A stretch of 64,000 nt of DNA from Pseudomonas quercus. GTDB lineage: Bacteria; Pseudomonadota; Gammaproteobacteria; Pseudomonadales; Pseudomonadaceae. The stretch is from positions 248,001 through 312,000 of the forward strand of contig NZ_JAAVJI010000003.1 in assembly GCF_012033695.1 (NCBI RefSeq). The letters are read 5' to 3'. Positions 1-9,852 of the stretch are shown here, piece by piece; the stretch's first letter is position 1; every line of letters starts with the position of its first letter. A program made the position numbers and the translations under genes. Below the pieces are notes generated by a model. It was not told where the DNA came from. It was given only the letters and a program-made list of their open reading frames with translations, and made no database searches.

Positions 1-134
1 ATGGCTTCGAACCAGTCATGATCGAAGGCATGTTCTGGATCCTTGCCAACCGCGTAGGTCAGTTTGGCGAGTACAGCGGTACGAAATTCGTCCACATCGA
101 CGTTGACTTTTCGGGTAAGCGGTTCTGGAGACAT
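1..134 (-). CDS. glgP: glycogen phosphorylase, N-terminal fragment
   Basis: Reading leftwards from an ATG at 134 there are 44 open codons before the window edge. The peptide contains LTYAVGKDPEHAF and ends HDWFEA, which I recognise as the N-terminus of the glycogen/starch phosphorylase of pseudomonads. The family releases glucose-1-phosphate from alpha-1,4-glucan in the cytoplasm using pyridoxal phosphate. The PLP-binding and catalytic parts are outside the window, so integrity cannot be judged. It is transcribed divergently from the YkgJ-type gene, leaving about 175 bp for both promoters. Confidence 0.8.
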   Translation of the reverse strand, partial: MSPEPLTRKVNVDVDEFRTAVLAKLTYAVGKDPEHAFDHDWFEA

Positions 135-308
135 TTGCAGCCCTCAATACGTAAAAGGTTTTGCATTCCTGCGTTGAGCCTAGACCGTTCGACACAGGGT
201 GCTAGGGCGCGTTCGAGAAATGTCCGTCAAGAAAAGGCTGAACGGCCATTGAACCCTTTGGCAGGGCAGGTATTATCGCGCGCCCGTTCCTGTAGATCCG
301 TTGCCACC

Positions 309-713
309 ATGAAACCCGCCCTGATTGCCGCCGCCGAGCTGGACCGCCTTGAAACCTGGCAGAAATACGCCAGCCACATGTGCGGTGGCTGCATGTCGAC
401 CTGCTGCACACTGCCTGTTGAAGTGCGTATCAAGGACCTGATCCGCATTGGTGTGGTAGACGAGTTCGAAATGGCTGAACCGCCGAAAAACGTCGCCAAA
501 CGATTGCAGAAGGAAGGTATTGTCGAGCGCTTCAACCAGAAGAGCGGCATTTTCACGTTGGCACGCATGAGCAACGACGACTGCCTGTACCTGGACCGCA
601 AAAGCCGTTTGTGCACGATCTACGACAAACGCCCCGATACCTGCCGCAATCACCCCAAGGTTGGCCCACGCCCTGGCTACTGCGCCTACAAGCCCAAGCC
701 ACTGGCGCGCTAA
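309..713 (+). CDS. YkgJ-family cysteine cluster protein
   Basis: A 134-residue protein with seven cysteines in the pattern of the YkgJ/CxxCxxCC zinc- or iron-binding family: CGGCMSTCC near residues 22-30, then CLYL, CTIY, CRNH and CAYK in the C-terminal half. The biochemical role of the family is not settled; metal chelation is inferred. I chose the ATG at 309 rather than the upstream in-frame ATG at 18, because the extra N-terminus is not conserved-looking and would run through the glgP start region. It ends about 95 bp before the NfeD gene and may be cotranscribed with it. Confidence 0.8.
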   Translation: MKPALIAAAELDRLETWQKYASHMCGGCMSTCCTLPVEVRIKDLIRIGVVDEFEMAEPPKNVAKRLQKEGIVERFNQKSGIFTLARMSNDDCLYLDRKSRLCTIYDKRPDTCRNHPKVGPRPGYCAYKPKPLAR

Positions 714-807
714 CGTTTAACGCTACATATCAAGAAACCATTGCCGCCCTTTCTAAAGCGCCGCACAGGCGTCACCATGGCCCTTCGAGGTTTAGAGGTG
801 AGGCGCC

Positions 808-1257
808 ATGGACATCCAATGGTGGTACTGGGCAGTCGCCGGGGTAACGCTGATACTGCTGGAGCTGCTGCTTACATCTTTCTTTATCGTCTGGTTTGGC
901 TTGGGCGCCTTGTTGGTCGCTCTGCTGCTATGGCTTATACCCGCCCTAGGCATCGGCACCCAACTGGCTGCTTGGGGCATAGCTTCGGTAGCCCTCACAC
1001 TGCTCTGGTTCAGGGTCTTTCGCGCAGGCCTGCAGCGGGGCCCCCAGTGGTCCGCCGACGATGCCTTGGGCGAAATCGGCCTGCTTACCGTGCAGGTCAA
1101 TGCCTTTCAACGCGGCAAAGTGCGCTTTCAAAAGCCTCTGATGGGCGCTGAAGAATGGCCTTGCCTGGCCAATACCCACATCCCCGCCGGCGAACGTGTC
1201 CGCGTGCTTGCCGTGGAAGGCAACCTCGTTCGCGTAGGCCCTGCAGGCGAGGCCTGA
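808..1257 (+). CDS. NfeD-family membrane protein
   Basis: A 149-residue protein. Two or three hydrophobic segments lie in residues 5-70 (LILLELLLTSFFIVWFGLGA, then IPALGIGT and ASVALTLLWF). A C-terminal OB-fold-like domain follows (GEIGLLTVQVNAFQRGKVRF to VLAVEGNLVRVGP). This is the short NfeD type that partners with SPFH/stomatin proteins in membrane microdomain maintenance. The next gene, 27 bp downstream, is such a protein, so the two almost certainly form an operon. Confidence 0.9.
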   Translation: MDIQWWYWAVAGVTLILLELLLTSFFIVWFGLGALLVALLLWLIPALGIGTQLAAWGIASVALTLLWFRVFRAGLQRGPQWSADDALGEIGLLTVQVNAFQRGKVRFQKPLMGAEEWPCLANTHIPAGERVRVLAVEGNLVRVGPAGEA

Positions 1258-1284
1258 CCGTTCTCTTTTGAATAAGGAATTCAT

Positions 1285-2145
1285 ATGAACGCTGCCGTTA
1301 TCATTCCGCTCGTTTTCTTTATCTTCATCGTGGTCACCATTGCCAAGGGCGTACGCTTGGTGCCCCAGGGCCAGGAGTGGATCGTAGAGCGCCTGGGGCG
1401 CTACCGCGTCACACTCAAGCCGGGCCTGAACTTCCTCATCCCTTACATGGATGCGGTGGGCTACAAGATGAGCACCAAGGACCTGATCCTGGATGTTCAG
1501 CAGCAGGAGGTAATCACCAAGGACAACGCGGTTCTCCTGGCCAATGCGCTGTGCTTTGCCAAGATCACAGACCCTACCAAGGCGGCGTATGGCATCGAAG
1601 ACTACGACCAGGCCGTGCGCAGCCTTACCATGACCAGCCTGCGTTCCATCATCGGCGGCATGGAGCTGGATGAAGCCCTCTCCTCCCGTGACAAGATCAA
1701 AGCCTTGCTGCGCGAGGCCATGGCCGAGCAGACCATCGACTGGGGCATCACCATTCGCTCGGTGGAAATCCAGGACATCAAACCCTCGGAATCCATGCAG
1801 AGGGCCATGGAACTGCAGGCAGCCGCCGAACGTGAGCGCAAGGCAACCGTTACACGTGCCGAGGGTGCGAAAACTGCAGCCATCCTGGAAGCCGAGGCAC
1901 GGCTTGAATCGGCCAAGCGTGACGGGGATGCCCAAGTGACCTTGGCCAATGCCTCGGCCCAGGCCATCGAACGGGTGAAGGAAGCCATCGGCACTGATAC
2001 TGGGCCGATGATCTACCTGCTGGGGGAGAAGTACATTGGCGCCATGGAAAAACTGGCCACCAGCAACAACGCCAAGACCATCGTACTGCCGGCTGATATC
2101 CAGGACACCATTGGCGGGTTGATGGGGCGGGGGAAGGTTCGATGA
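1285..2145 (+). CDS. qmcA: SPFH/stomatin-like paraslipin, QmcA type
   Basis: A 286-residue protein with an N-terminal membrane anchor (residues 3-22), an SPFH/band 7 domain (VPQGQEWIVERLGRY through IDWGITIRSVEIQDI) and an Ala/Glu-rich helical tail. Such proteins form oligomeric inner-membrane scaffolds and pair with NfeD. The start ATG at 1285 follows the purine-rich AATAAGGAATT. The gene converges on typA, and the two share the hairpin at 2191-2220. Confidence 0.9.
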   Translation: MNAAVIIPLVFFIFIVVTIAKGVRLVPQGQEWIVERLGRYRVTLKPGLNFLIPYMDAVGYKMSTKDLILDVQQQEVITKDNAVLLANALCFAKITDPTKAAYGIEDYDQAVRSLTMTSLRSIIGGMELDEALSSRDKIKALLREAMAEQTIDWGITIRSVEIQDIKPSESMQRAMELQAAAERERKATVTRAEGAKTAAILEAEARLESAKRDGDAQVTLANASAQAIERVKEAIGTDTGPMIYLLGEKYIGAMEKLATSNNAKTIVLPADIQDTIGGLMGRGKVR

Positions 2146-2190
2146 AGGTGTAGGCTAGCCTGTTCGCAGGCTATCGCCAGCTCCCACAAT

Positions 2191-2220
2191 AAAAAAGCCC
2201 GGCATTCGCCGGGCTTCTTC
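2191..2220. terminator. bidirectional terminator between qmcA and typA
   Basis: AGCCCGGC (2196-2203) pairs with GCCGGGCT (2208-2215) around a four-base loop. An A-run precedes the stem, giving U's on the minus strand, and a T-rich stretch follows it. The hairpin lies between convergent genes and can serve both. Confidence 0.85.
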
Positions 2221-2232
2221 GTTACCACATAC

Positions 2233-4041
2233 TTACTTGGAGGCGCGCTTACGCTCGTTCTCGTTCAGTACTTTCTTGCGCAGGCGGATCGACTTCGGCG
2301 TAACTTCTACCAGCTCGTCGTCATCGATGAATTCCAGTGCCTGTTCAAGGGTGAACTTGATTGGCGGTACCAGCGCGATGGTTTCGTCCTTGCCCGAAGC
2401 ACGCATGTTGTCGAGCTTCTTGCCCTTGGTGGGGTTGATCACCAGGTCGTTGTCGCGGCTGTTGATACCAGCCAGCTGGCCTTCGTAGATTTCCTGGCCA
2501 GGCTCAAGGAACAGCTTGCCACGGTCCTGCAGGGTTTCCAGCGAGTAGGTCAGTGCCTTGCCCGTTGCCATGGAGACCAGTACGCCGTTCTGGCGGTGGC
2601 TTACTTCACCGGCCTTGATCGGGCCGTAGTGGCTGAAGGTGCCGGTCAGAATACCGCTGCCCGAAGTCATGGTCAGGAAGGCGTTACGGAAGCCGATCAG
2701 GCCACGTGCCGGAATGGTGTATTCCAGGCGGATGCGGCCTTTGCCGTCCGGCACCATGTTGCTCAGGTCGCCCTTGCGCAGGCCCATCTGCTCCATCACG
2801 GCACCTTGGTGCTGCTCTTCGATGTCGATGGTGACCGCTTCGTAGGGTTCCTGCTTCTCGCCATCCACTTCCTTGATAACCACTTCAGGGCGGGAGATGG
2901 CCAGTTCGAACCCTTCACGGCGCATGGTTTCGATCAGTACCGACAGGTGCAGCTCGCCACGGCCGGAGACCTTGAACTTGTCAGCGCTGTCGGTTTCTTC
3001 GACACGCAGGGCTACGTTGTGCAGCAGTTCCTTTTCCAGGCGCTCTTTGATGTTGCGGCTGGTGACGAACTTGCCTTCCTTGCCGCAGAACGGCGAGTCG
3101 TTGACCTGGAAGGTCATGCTTACAGTAGGTTCGTCCACGCTCAGCGGCGGCATGGCTTCAACGTTCTGTGGGTCGCACAGGGTGTCGGAGATGAACAGCT
3201 GGTCCATACCGCTGATGCAGACGATGTCGCCGGCTTCGGCGTCAGCCACTTCAACGCGCTGCAGGCCATGGTGGCCCATCAGCTTCAGGATGCGACCGTT
3301 GCGCTTTTTGCCTTGGGCGTCGATGGCGACAACCGGGCTGTTGGCCTTGACGCGACCGCGGGCAATACGGCCGATGCCGATTACGCCCAGGAAGCTGTTG
3401 TAGTCCAGTGCAGAGATCTGCATCTGGAACGGGCCGTCCAGGTCGACCTTGGGTGCTGGCACGTGGTCCAGAATGGCCTGGAACAGCGGGTCCATGTTTT
3501 CGGCCATTTCCGAAGGGTCGTTACCGGCAATACCGTTCAGGGCACTGGCGTAGATAACAGGGAAGTCCAGTTGCTCTTCGGTAGCACCCAGGTTGTCGAA
3601 CAGGTCGAATACCAGGCCCAGTACTTTGTCTGGGTCTGCGCCTGGGCGGTCCACCTTGTTGATGACCACGATCGGACGCAGGCCGGCCTTGAAAGCCTTC
3701 TGGGTCACGAAGCGGGTTTGCGGCATAGGGCCGTCCTGGGCGTCGACCAGCAGCAGCACGGAGTCCACCATGGACATCACGCGCTCTACTTCACCACCGA
3801 AGTCGGCGTGGCCGGGGGTATCCACGATGTTGATGTCGTGGCCGTTCCATTTGATGGCCGTGTTCTTGGCCAGAATGGTAATGCCGCGCTCTTTTTCCTG
3901 GTCGTTGCTGTCCATCACGCGCTCGTCGTTCAGCTCCTTGCGGTCCAGGGTGCCGGACAGCTTCAGGAGCTTGTCGACCAGGGTGGTTTTACCATGGTCA
4001 ACGTGGGCGATGATGGCGATGTTGCGAAGGTTGTCTCTCAC
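2233..4041 (-). CDS. typA: ribosome-associated GTPase TypA/BipA
   Basis: A 602-residue translational GTPase of full family length. The P-loop AHVDHGKTT lies at residues 12-20, switch [10 protein letters not shown] follows, and G4 is NKVD. The EF-G-like domains III and V and the BipA-specific C-terminal domain ([14 protein letters not shown] and beyond) are all present. The protein binds 70S ribosomes, helps 50S assembly at low temperature and under stress, and acts in the cytoplasm. An A-rich CAATACAGGTC stretch precedes the start on the minus strand. It is a single gene, separated from thiI upstream by about 115 bp. Confidence 0.97.
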   Translation of the reverse strand: MRDNLRNIAIIAHVDHGKTTLVDKLLKLSGTLDRKELNDERVMDSNDQEKERGITILAKNTAIKWNGHDINIVDTPGHADFGGEVERVMSMVDSVLLLVDAQDGPMPQTRFVTQKAFKAGLRPIVVINKVDRPGADPDKVLGLVFDLFDNLGATEEQLDFPVIYASALNGIAGNDPSEMAENMDPLFQAILDHVPAPKVDLDGPFQMQISALDYNSFLGVIGIGRIARGRVKANSPVVAIDAQGKKRNGRILKLMGHHGLQRVEVADAEAGDIVCISGMDQLFISDTLCDPQNVEAMPPLSVDEPTVSMTFQVNDSPFCGKEGKFVTSRNIKERLEKELLHNVALRVEETDSADKFKVSGRGELHLSVLIETMRREGFELAISRPEVVIKEVDGEKQEPYEAVTIDIEEQHQGAVMEQMGLRKGDLSNMVPDGKGRIRLEYTIPARGLIGFRNAFLTMTSGSGILTGTFSHYGPIKAGEVSHRQNGVLVSMATGKALTYSLETLQDRGKLFLEPGQEIYEGQLAGINSRDNDLVINPTKGKKLDNMRASGKDETIALVPPIKFTLEQALEFIDDDELVEVTPKSIRLRKKVLNENERKRASK

Positions 4042-4158
4042 AATACAGGTCTCGGTGATGAATTCGGTGGGGCCGGCTCAAGGCGACGGCGGATCAATCG
4101 GCGCAATCAGCGCGCTTGGTCAGGGGGGCGATGGCGACCACGGCCGCCAAGGCCCCTC

Positions 4159-5613
4159 CTAGGCCGGACGATAAACGCGCACATTGGCGTGCCCCTCGCT
4201 GAGCAGGTGGTGAGCATGCAGCCTGCTCATGACACCTTTGTCGCAGTACAACAGGTATTGCCGGCCTGGATCGAGATCCTTGAACCGGCTGTTAAGGGCA
4301 TAGAACGGCACCGCATGGACGTCGACGCCATCGATAAGCAATGGGGCGTCTTCCTGGGCGTCGGGGTGGCGAATGTCCAGCACAACATGGCTGGCCAAGG
4401 CCTCGGCCACTTCTTCGATTTCAACTTCCTGGCCCAGCTCGTCGATCACATGGTCGATGGAAACCAGGCGTGCCCGCGCCAGGGCAGCCTCCAGCACGGC
4501 CATGTCGAAACGCTCTTCTTCGCGTTCGATGCGGTAGCCGCGGGCGCTGGTAGTCGGGTTTACGGAGATCACGCCGCAATATTCGGGCATATGCTTGGCA
4601 AAGTCGGCAGTGCCGATAGCCGTTGCGGTGTCAATGATGTCCTGCTTGTGCGAAGCAAGCAATGGGCGCAGCACAAGCGTAGGCGTTGCGGCGTCGATTA
4701 CGGCCAGGTTGGTCAGGGTCTGGCTGGATACCTGGGAGATCGCTTCACCCGTGACCAGTGCATCGATTTCAAGGCGCTCGGCCATACGGCTGGCAGCGCG
4801 CAGCATCATGCGCTTGAGGATGACGCCCATCTGGCTGTCGTCCACCTTGGCAAGGATTTCGCCAACCACCTCTTCGAACGGCACGCTGATGAACAACACA
4901 CGATGCGAGCTGCCGTACTTCTTCCAAAGGTAATGAGCGACTTCCATTACGCCCAGTTCATGTGCACGGCCGCCAAGGTTAAAGAAGCAGAAATGGGTCA
5001 TCAGCCCACGCCGCATCATCTGGTAGGCCGCCACAGTGGAGTCGAAACCGCCGGACATCAGTACCAAGGTCTGTTCCAGTGCCCCCAAGGGGTAGCCGCC
5101 CAAGCCTTTGTGCTGGTCATGGATCACGAACAACCGTTGGTCGCGAATTTCCATTCGCACGACCACTTCCGGGTTTTTCAGGTCGATTCCGGCCGCACCG
5201 CACTGCTGACGCAACTGGCTGCCCACGTAGCGATCCACATCCATGGAGCTGAACCCATGGCGCCCGCCGCGCTTGCAACGAACGGAAAAACGCTTGCCAG
5301 CCAGCTTGTCGCCAAAGTGCGCTTTGCACTTGGCCACGATATCGTCGAAGTCGCCCAACGGGTATTCGTCCACCTGCAGAAAGTGGGCGATACCGGGTGT
5401 GCAGCACAGGCGCTCGGTCAGCTCTTTCAGGGCCTTGGCGTCGCTGAGCTTCGTTTGTACCTCGAGGTTGTCCCACACGCCGACCACTGAAATGTCCGGG
5501 TCCAGGTCACGCATGACCGCACGGATATTCTTGGCGAGCTGGCGGATGAACCGCTTGCGCACCGGCGGGCTTTTGATGGTGATCTCGGGAAAAACTTTAA
5601 CGATCAGTTTCAT
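4159..5613 (-). CDS. thiI: tRNA 4-thiouridine synthetase ThiI with rhodanese domain
   Basis: A 484-residue protein with an N-terminal ferredoxin-like/THUMP region, a PP-loop ATPase motif SGGFDST near residue 180 and a C-terminal rhodanese domain with its sulfur-carrying Cys in LLYCDKG. This is the long E. coli-like form, which thiolates U8 of tRNA and passes sulfur toward the thiazole of thiamine. The start is set at the ATG at 5613 ([14 protein letters not shown]), which matches the family. The in-frame ATG at 5673 would add 20 residues without family similarity. Confidence 0.95.
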   Translation of the reverse strand: MKLIVKVFPEITIKSPPVRKRFIRQLAKNIRAVMRDLDPDISVVGVWDNLEVQTKLSDAKALKELTERLCCTPGIAHFLQVDEYPLGDFDDIVAKCKAHFGDKLAGKRFSVRCKRGGRHGFSSMDVDRYVGSQLRQQCGAAGIDLKNPEVVVRMEIRDQRLFVIHDQHKGLGGYPLGALEQTLVLMSGGFDSTVAAYQMMRRGLMTHFCFFNLGGRAHELGVMEVAHYLWKKYGSSHRVLFISVPFEEVVGEILAKVDDSQMGVILKRMMLRAASRMAERLEIDALVTGEAISQVSSQTLTNLAVIDAATPTLVLRPLLASHKQDIIDTATAIGTADFAKHMPEYCGVISVNPTTSARGYRIEREEERFDMAVLEAALARARLVSIDHVIDELGQEVEIEEVAEALASHVVLDIRHPDAQEDAPLLIDGVDVHAVPFYALNSRFKDLDPGRQYLLYCDKGVMSRLHAHHLLSEGHANVRVYRPA

Positions 5614-5706
5614 GAACAGCGCGCACAATGCCCAGCTGAAAAAAGGGGCGGCATTATAGCGGAAATTGTTCAAGCTTTGACCAACTATCTCTCAAAACGC
5701 TTCAAG

Positions 5707-5767
5707 GCACTGTTTTGGCCCCTAGCCGGAGGCGACGCCCTATAAAGGTGCACGCTTTTTTTGCGTG
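5707..5767 (+). promoter_or_regulatory. possible NtrC enhancer region of glnA
   Basis: Two imperfect dyads lie 85-145 bp upstream of the predicted glnA start of transcription. GCACT-N5-GGCCC at 5707-5721 is a weak match to the NtrC consensus GCACC-N5-GGTGC. CACGC-T7-GCGTG at 5751-5767 is a perfect palindrome but with non-canonical spacing. The position is right for an enhancer of a sigma-54 promoter; the sequence match is poor, so this is a placement guess. Confidence 0.3.
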
Positions 5768-5823
5768 TTGGCCGCAAACCCTTGGAAACCGGCCAATTCT
5801 CAGCGGCTGCCCATCTCCGGGCA

Positions 5824-5840
5824 CTGGCATGCAAATTGCT
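5824..5840 (+). promoter_or_regulatory. sigma-54 (RpoN) promoter of glnA
   Basis: CTGGCATGCAAATTGCT has GG at 5826-5827 and GC at 5838-5839, separated by exactly 10 bases. It agrees with the consensus TGGCAC-N5-TTGC except for one base. Transcription would begin near 5851, about 80 bp before the glnA ATG. NtrC-dependent activation is the established mode for glnA in enteric bacteria and pseudomonads, and ntrBC lies 4 kb downstream. Confidence 0.85.
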
Positions 5841-5931
5841 CCCTTGTGAGGCAGGTTGCCATGGCCGAGTATGCGGCGGCAGCACTGAATCCAGGGGCGC
5901 ATAGTCCGTCCCCATCCACCCGGAGGACAAC

Positions 5932-7338
5932 ATGTCGAAGTCGGTTCAACTCATCAAAGATCATGACGTAAAGTGGATTGATCTGCGCTTCACTGATACC
6001 AAAGGCAAGCAGCAGCACGTCACCATGCCAGCCCGTGACGCCCTGGACGATGATTTCTTCGAGCACGGCAAGATGTTCGATGGCTCCTCCATCGCTGGCT
6101 GGAAAGGCATCGAAGCCTCTGACATGATCCTGCTGCCGGACGACGAAACCGCCGTGCTGGACCCCTTCACCGAAGAGCCTACGCTGATTCTGGTCTGCGA
6201 CATCATCGAGCCGTCGACCATGCAAGGCTACGACCGCGACCCGCGCGCCATCGCGCACCGTGCCGAGGAATACCTCAAGTCCACCGGTATCGGCGATACC
6301 GTGTTCGTAGGCCCGGAGCCAGAATTCTTCATCTTCGATGAAGTGAAGTTCAAGTCGGATATCTCCGGCTCCATGTTCAAGATCTTCTCCGAACAAGCCT
6401 CCTGGATGACCGACCAGGACGTTGACGGCGGCAACAAGGGCCACCGCCCAGGCGTGAAAGGCGGCTACTTCCCAGTGCCACCGGTCGACCACGACCACGA
6501 AATTCGTACGGCCATGTGCAACGCACTGGAAGAAATGGGCCAGACCGTCGAAGTGCATCACCACGAAGTGGCGACTGCCGGCCAGAACGAAATCGGCGTC
6601 AAATTCAACACCCTGGTGAAGAAGGCCGACGAAGTTCAAACCCTCAAGTACATCGTGCACAACGTAGCCGACGCTTACGGCCGCACTGCCACCTTCATGC
6701 CCAAGCCACTGTACGGTGACAACGGTTCAGGCATGCACGTGCACATGTCCATCTCCAAAGAAGGCAAGAACACCTTCGCTGGCGAAGGCTATGCCGGCCT
6801 GTCCGAAACCGCCCTGTACTTCATCGGCGGCATCATCAAGCACGGCAAGGCACTCAACGGCTTCACCAACCCGGCCACCAACTCCTACAAGCGCCTGGTG
6901 CCTGGTTTCGAAGCCCCGGTGATGCTGGCCTACTCGGCTCGCAACCGTTCGGCGTCCATCCGTATTCCTTACGTGTCCAGCCCTAAAGGCCGCCGTATCG
7001 AAGCACGCTTCCCGGACCCAGCTGCCAACCCGTACCTGGCCTTCGCTGCACTGCTGATGGCTGGCCTGGACGGCATTCAGAACAAGATTCACCCTGGCGA
7101 CGCTGCGGACAAAAACCTGTATGACCTGCCGCCTGAAGAGGCCAAGGAAATCCCGCAGGTTTGTGGCAGCCTTAAAGAAGCCTTGGAAGAGCTGGACAAG
7201 GGCCGCGCCTTCCTGACCAAGGGCGGCGTGTTCTCCGACGACTTCATCGATGCCTACATCGAGCTGAAGGCTGAAGAAGAAATCAAGGTACGTACCTTCG
7301 TGCACCCACTGGAATACGACCTGTACTACAGCGTCTGA
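5932..7338 (+). CDS. glnA: glutamine synthetase type I
   Basis: A 468-residue GSI-beta enzyme that makes glutamine from glutamate, ammonia and ATP in the cytoplasm, the entry point of nitrogen assimilation. The beta-grasp N-terminus contains [13 protein letters not shown] and the catalytic domain contains [20 protein letters not shown] and [10 protein letters not shown]. The adenylylation site Tyr397 lies in NLYDLPPEE, so activity is expected to be modulated by GlnE. The ATG at 5932 follows GGAGGACAAC, a strong ribosome-binding site. A sigma-54 promoter lies upstream and a terminator follows. Confidence 0.98.
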   Translation: MSKSVQLIKDHDVKWIDLRFTDTKGKQQHVTMPARDALDDDFFEHGKMFDGSSIAGWKGIEASDMILLPDDETAVLDPFTEEPTLILVCDIIEPSTMQGYDRDPRAIAHRAEEYLKSTGIGDTVFVGPEPEFFIFDEVKFKSDISGSMFKIFSEQASWMTDQDVDGGNKGHRPGVKGGYFPVPPVDHDHEIRTAMCNALEEMGQTVEVHHHEVATAGQNEIGVKFNTLVKKADEVQTLKYIVHNVADAYGRTATFMPKPLYGDNGSGMHVHMSISKEGKNTFAGEGYAGLSETALYFIGGIIKHGKALNGFTNPATNSYKRLVPGFEAPVMLAYSARNRSASIRIPYVSSPKGRRIEARFPDPAANPYLAFAALLMAGLDGIQNKIHPGDAADKNLYDLPPEEAKEIPQVCGSLKEALEELDKGRAFLTKGGVFSDDFIDAYIELKAEEEIKVRTFVHPLEYDLYYSV

Positions 7339-7357
7339 TTTCACGTCCGCACTAGAG

Positions 7358-7383
7358 AAAGGCTTCCTCCGGGAGGCCTTTTT
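7358..7383 (+). terminator. glnA rho-independent terminator
   Basis: AAAGGCTTCC (7358-7367) pairs with GGGAGGCCTTT around a short TCCG-type loop and is followed by a T-run. It lies 20 bp after the glnA stop. Confidence 0.85.
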
Positions 7384-7459
7384 CATTTGTATCCTTTCCA
7401 TCTGATGCACGCGCGGCAAGGTCGACACAGTAGCGCCTCTTTTTATTGAGGAGTGCACC

Positions 7460-7879
7460 ATGATACTGCGAGCAGCCCTGGCCTTTATGGTCGCCAGCCC
7501 CCTGGCCTATGCGACCGAACCCCAACCCTCCATTTCGTCGAACATCGTGCTGCAAGCGGGTCATTCCTGGGACGGCAGTGCTTTCAAGGGCTACCCCACC
7601 GGCGCCCCCCAGCTCACCGTACGCCGGGTTACCCTCCAACCTGGCGCACAATTCCCATGGCATACCCACCCCATGCCCGCCGCCGGTTACGTGATCGCTG
7701 GCACGCTGGAAGTGGAAAGTCATGACGGTAAAATCAAGAGACGTTTCAATGCCGGTGAGGCGCTTGCAGAGATGCAGGGTATCGTTCATCGTGGCCGCAG
7801 TGTCGATACCGTGACCGAGCTGGTGGTGTTCTACGCGGGCACCCCTGGGTTACCGATCGCACAGGACCTGACCCAATGA
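7460..7879 (+). CDS. exported cupin-domain protein
   Basis: A 139-residue protein with a signal peptide (residues 1-18, MILRAALAFMVASPLAYA) and one cupin barrel. Cupin motif 1 is PWHTHPMPAAGYVIAGTLEVE, with two metal-ligand histidines. The second motif, GEALAEMQGIVHRGRSV, supplies another His. A small periplasmic metal-binding barrel is expected; the substrate cannot be told from sequence. The ATG at 7460 follows GAGGAGTGCACC. It lies between glnA and the chorismate mutase gene, with no clear functional link to either. Confidence 0.85.
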   Translation: MILRAALAFMVASPLAYATEPQPSISSNIVLQAGHSWDGSAFKGYPTGAPQLTVRRVTLQPGAQFPWHTHPMPAAGYVIAGTLEVESHDGKIKRRFNAGEALAEMQGIVHRGRSVDTVTELVVFYAGTPGLPIAQDLTQ

Positions 7880-7943
7880 TCCCTGGATCATAATGACAAG
7901 AAAGGCTGGGCCATGGCCTCGCCTACCTGGAGACCCCGTTCGC

Positions 7944-8507
7944 ATGCTAACCCTGGTACGTACCCTGGTCGCTTCAGCCACGCTGGTTGCCGCCACTGCA
8001 GCCTTGGCGGACGGGATATCCAAGCCACCGGCCGAACTTTCCCCCTTGCTGTCGAGCATCGAGCAGCGCCTGAACATCGCCGACCAGGTTGCCTTGAGCA
8101 AATGGGACAGCAAGAAGGCCATCGAGGACCGCACGCGTGAGCGGGAGGTGATCGCAGGGGCCGTGGTGCTGGCGCCGAACTACAGCCTTGAGCCTGCCTT
8201 CGTGGAGCAGTTCTTTGCGGCCCAGATAGAGGCCAACAAACTGGTGCAGTACGGCCACCTCAACGAGTGGCGCATGGCAGGCAAAGCGCCGGACAGCCCA
8301 CGGCCCGACCTGGTAGGGCAGATTCGCCCACAGTTGGATGGCCTGCAGAAAACGTTGCTGGACCAGTTGGCCGCCTTCGCACCTCATCGGGCGAGCGCTG
8401 CCTGCGCTCAATGGGTAGCAGAGGCTGTGAACCACGGCGATCGTGACGAGCTTCACCAGCTTGCATTGGTTCGTGCCACCGGCGAGTTGTGCTTGGGGCC
8501 GCATTAA
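7944..8507 (+). CDS. secreted chorismate mutase, AroQ-gamma type
   Basis: A 187-residue protein with a signal peptide (MLTLVRTLVASATLVAATAALA), then an all-helical AroQ domain: LLSSIEQRLNIADQVALSKW, then DRTREREVI, then VEQFFAAQIEANKLVQY. The C-terminal half carries a cysteine pair typical of the periplasmic gamma subclass. The enzyme converts chorismate to prephenate. Why a periplasmic form exists is unknown in most species. The ATG at 7944 was chosen because it gives a clean signal peptide; the in-frame ATG at 7893 adds 17 residues in front of it. Confidence 0.88.
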   Translation: MLTLVRTLVASATLVAATAALADGISKPPAELSPLLSSIEQRLNIADQVALSKWDSKKAIEDRTREREVIAGAVVLAPNYSLEPAFVEQFFAAQIEANKLVQYGHLNEWRMAGKAPDSPRPDLVGQIRPQLDGLQKTLLDQLAAFAPHRASAACAQWVAEAVNHGDRDELHQLALVRATGELCLGPH

Positions 8508-8572
8508 CCTGTGAACGGCTGGGCGGTCTGATCTATGCTGGTCGGGCCGCTGATGCCACTTGAGTAGCCCTC

Positions 8573-9088
8573 ATGCACCGCCTCCTTTTGCTATTGCTCA
8601 GCCTTCTCTGTACTCAGGCTGAGGCCCAGATCTACAAGTCCACCGATGCCAATGGCAATACGGTTTATTCAGAGCAGCCCCCCGCCGGGCGCGCCTCACA
8701 GAAGATGGAGCTGCCCCCTCTCAACAGTGTGCCAATGCCCAAGGCCAAACCTGCTCCCGTGCCGGTCGAAACAGCTCCGGCCCCTGTGCCTACTGCGGCC
8801 TACACCGTGCTTGAGCTGACAGGCATTCCAGGAGACGGCGCCATTCGGGCCAACAACGGTACGTTCGATGTGGGGGTCAACCTCCAGCCTCGCCTTGCCG
8901 GGGGCCACTTGCTGCAATTGGTACTGGATGACGTAGCCTACGGTACCCCCAGCAATGTGCCTCGCCTGCAATTGGTGAACGTAGACCGCGGCCAGCATCG
9001 CCTGGCGGTCCAAGTGCTGGCCGGGGCCAACGTGGTCCAGGCCAGTACACCGGTCACGATCTCAGTGTTGAGGGTAAGCGTGCCATGA
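8573..9088 (+). CDS. exported DUF4124-domain protein, first of a pair
   Basis: A 171-residue protein with a signal peptide (MHRLLLLLLSLLCTQAEA) followed directly by the DUF4124 motif IYKSTDANGNTVYSEQPP, a Pro/Ala-rich linker and a C-terminal beta-rich part. The DUF4124 role is unknown. Its last four bases overlap the start of a second DUF4124 gene (ATGA at 9085-9088), so the two are translationally coupled. The pair precedes ntrB. Confidence 0.85.
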   Translation: MHRLLLLLLSLLCTQAEAQIYKSTDANGNTVYSEQPPAGRASQKMELPPLNSVPMPKAKPAPVPVETAPAPVPTAAYTVLELTGIPGDGAIRANNGTFDVGVNLQPRLAGGHLLQLVLDDVAYGTPSNVPRLQLVNVDRGQHRLAVQVLAGANVVQASTPVTISVLRVSVP

Positions 9089-9702
9089 AGGCATGGCTGT
9101 TTCTTGCGTTTGCAGGCCTGGCCAGCGTGAGCCAGGCACAGGTGTATACCTACATCGATGCACAAGGTAATCGGGTCTACACTGACCAGCCGCGCAAGGG
9201 CGCCAGCGCCGTACAGGTGCCGCAAGGCAACCGGCTGAACCAGCCCAATACCAAGCTGCCCGCTGCACCTGGCGCCTCCACGGCAGCAAAGCCCAAGCCA
9301 ATGGCCGTTACGCGCGTGGCCCACTATGAGATGTTTCGCATCCTGGTGCCGCTGCCAGATGCTTCGGTTACCCACGCCAGCGGGGAAATGATCGTTACCC
9401 TCACCAGTGAGCCTGCGCTGGAAGAGGGAAACCTCTACCGAGTGCTTCTGGACGGTAAACCTGCTGCCGAACCTGGTACCAGCCCCGTGATTGCATTGCA
9501 CAATGTTGACCGAGGCACTCACCAGTTGGCTGGGGAAATCCTGGACACCCAAGGTAACGTTATCGAGCGTACCCCGCCTCAGCCTGTGCATATGAAGCGC
9601 ACGTCTTTGTCTCAGAAGCGGCGAACCCACCCTTGCAAAGAGGCAGATTACGGCCAGCGGCCTGAATGCCCCCTGGCAGACAAGCCGAAGGAAGAGGGTT
9701 AG
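9085..9702 (+). CDS. exported DUF4124-domain protein, second of a pair
   Basis: A 205-residue protein with signal peptide MKAWLFLAFAGLASVSQA, DUF4124 motif VYTYIDAQGNRVYTDQPRKG and a C-terminal region parallel to the first copy (both have ...VNVDRGQHRLAV / LHNVDRGTHQLAG). The pair looks like a tandem duplication followed by divergence. The tail has two cysteines (HPCKEADYGQRPECPL) that could form a disulfide. Overlap with the preceding gene is 4 bp. About 265 bp separate it from ntrB. Confidence 0.85.
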   Translation: MKAWLFLAFAGLASVSQAQVYTYIDAQGNRVYTDQPRKGASAVQVPQGNRLNQPNTKLPAAPGASTAAKPKPMAVTRVAHYEMFRILVPLPDASVTHASGEMIVTLTSEPALEEGNLYRVLLDGKPAAEPGTSPVIALHNVDRGTHQLAGEILDTQGNVIERTPPQPVHMKRTSLSQKRRTHPCKEADYGQRPECPLADKPKEEG

Positions 9703-9852
9703 CACTTTGCGAGCGTGGCTTCGCACCTTTATAGTGCGCAAGGCGCACCTATCCCCAAACCGTGTACCGAAGTGGCGCACGGCGCTCGTTTTACTAGGTA
9801 ACCGTTTCCCCCAAGCGCCAATTTGTTAAGGGAAGACGCTTCTTTTCAGCGC

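Noticed and set aside
2150..2190. Imperfect dyad GCTAGCCTGTTCGCAGGCTATCGCC followed by CTCCCACA, reminiscent of Pseudomonas REP sequences
   Set aside because: Too degenerate, and only a single copy was seen in the window, so not annotated as a repeat.
2596..5490. A 964-codon open frame on the plus strand opposite typA and thiI
   Set aside because: It is the antisense shadow of two well-conserved genes in high-GC DNA; its sequence is unlike any protein family and it has no separate ribosome-binding site.
9735..9749. GTGCGC-AAG-GCGCAC palindrome upstream of ntrB as an NtrC site
   Set aside because: The half sites point the wrong way relative to the NtrC consensus GCACC-N5-GGTGC; it may be just a short hairpin.
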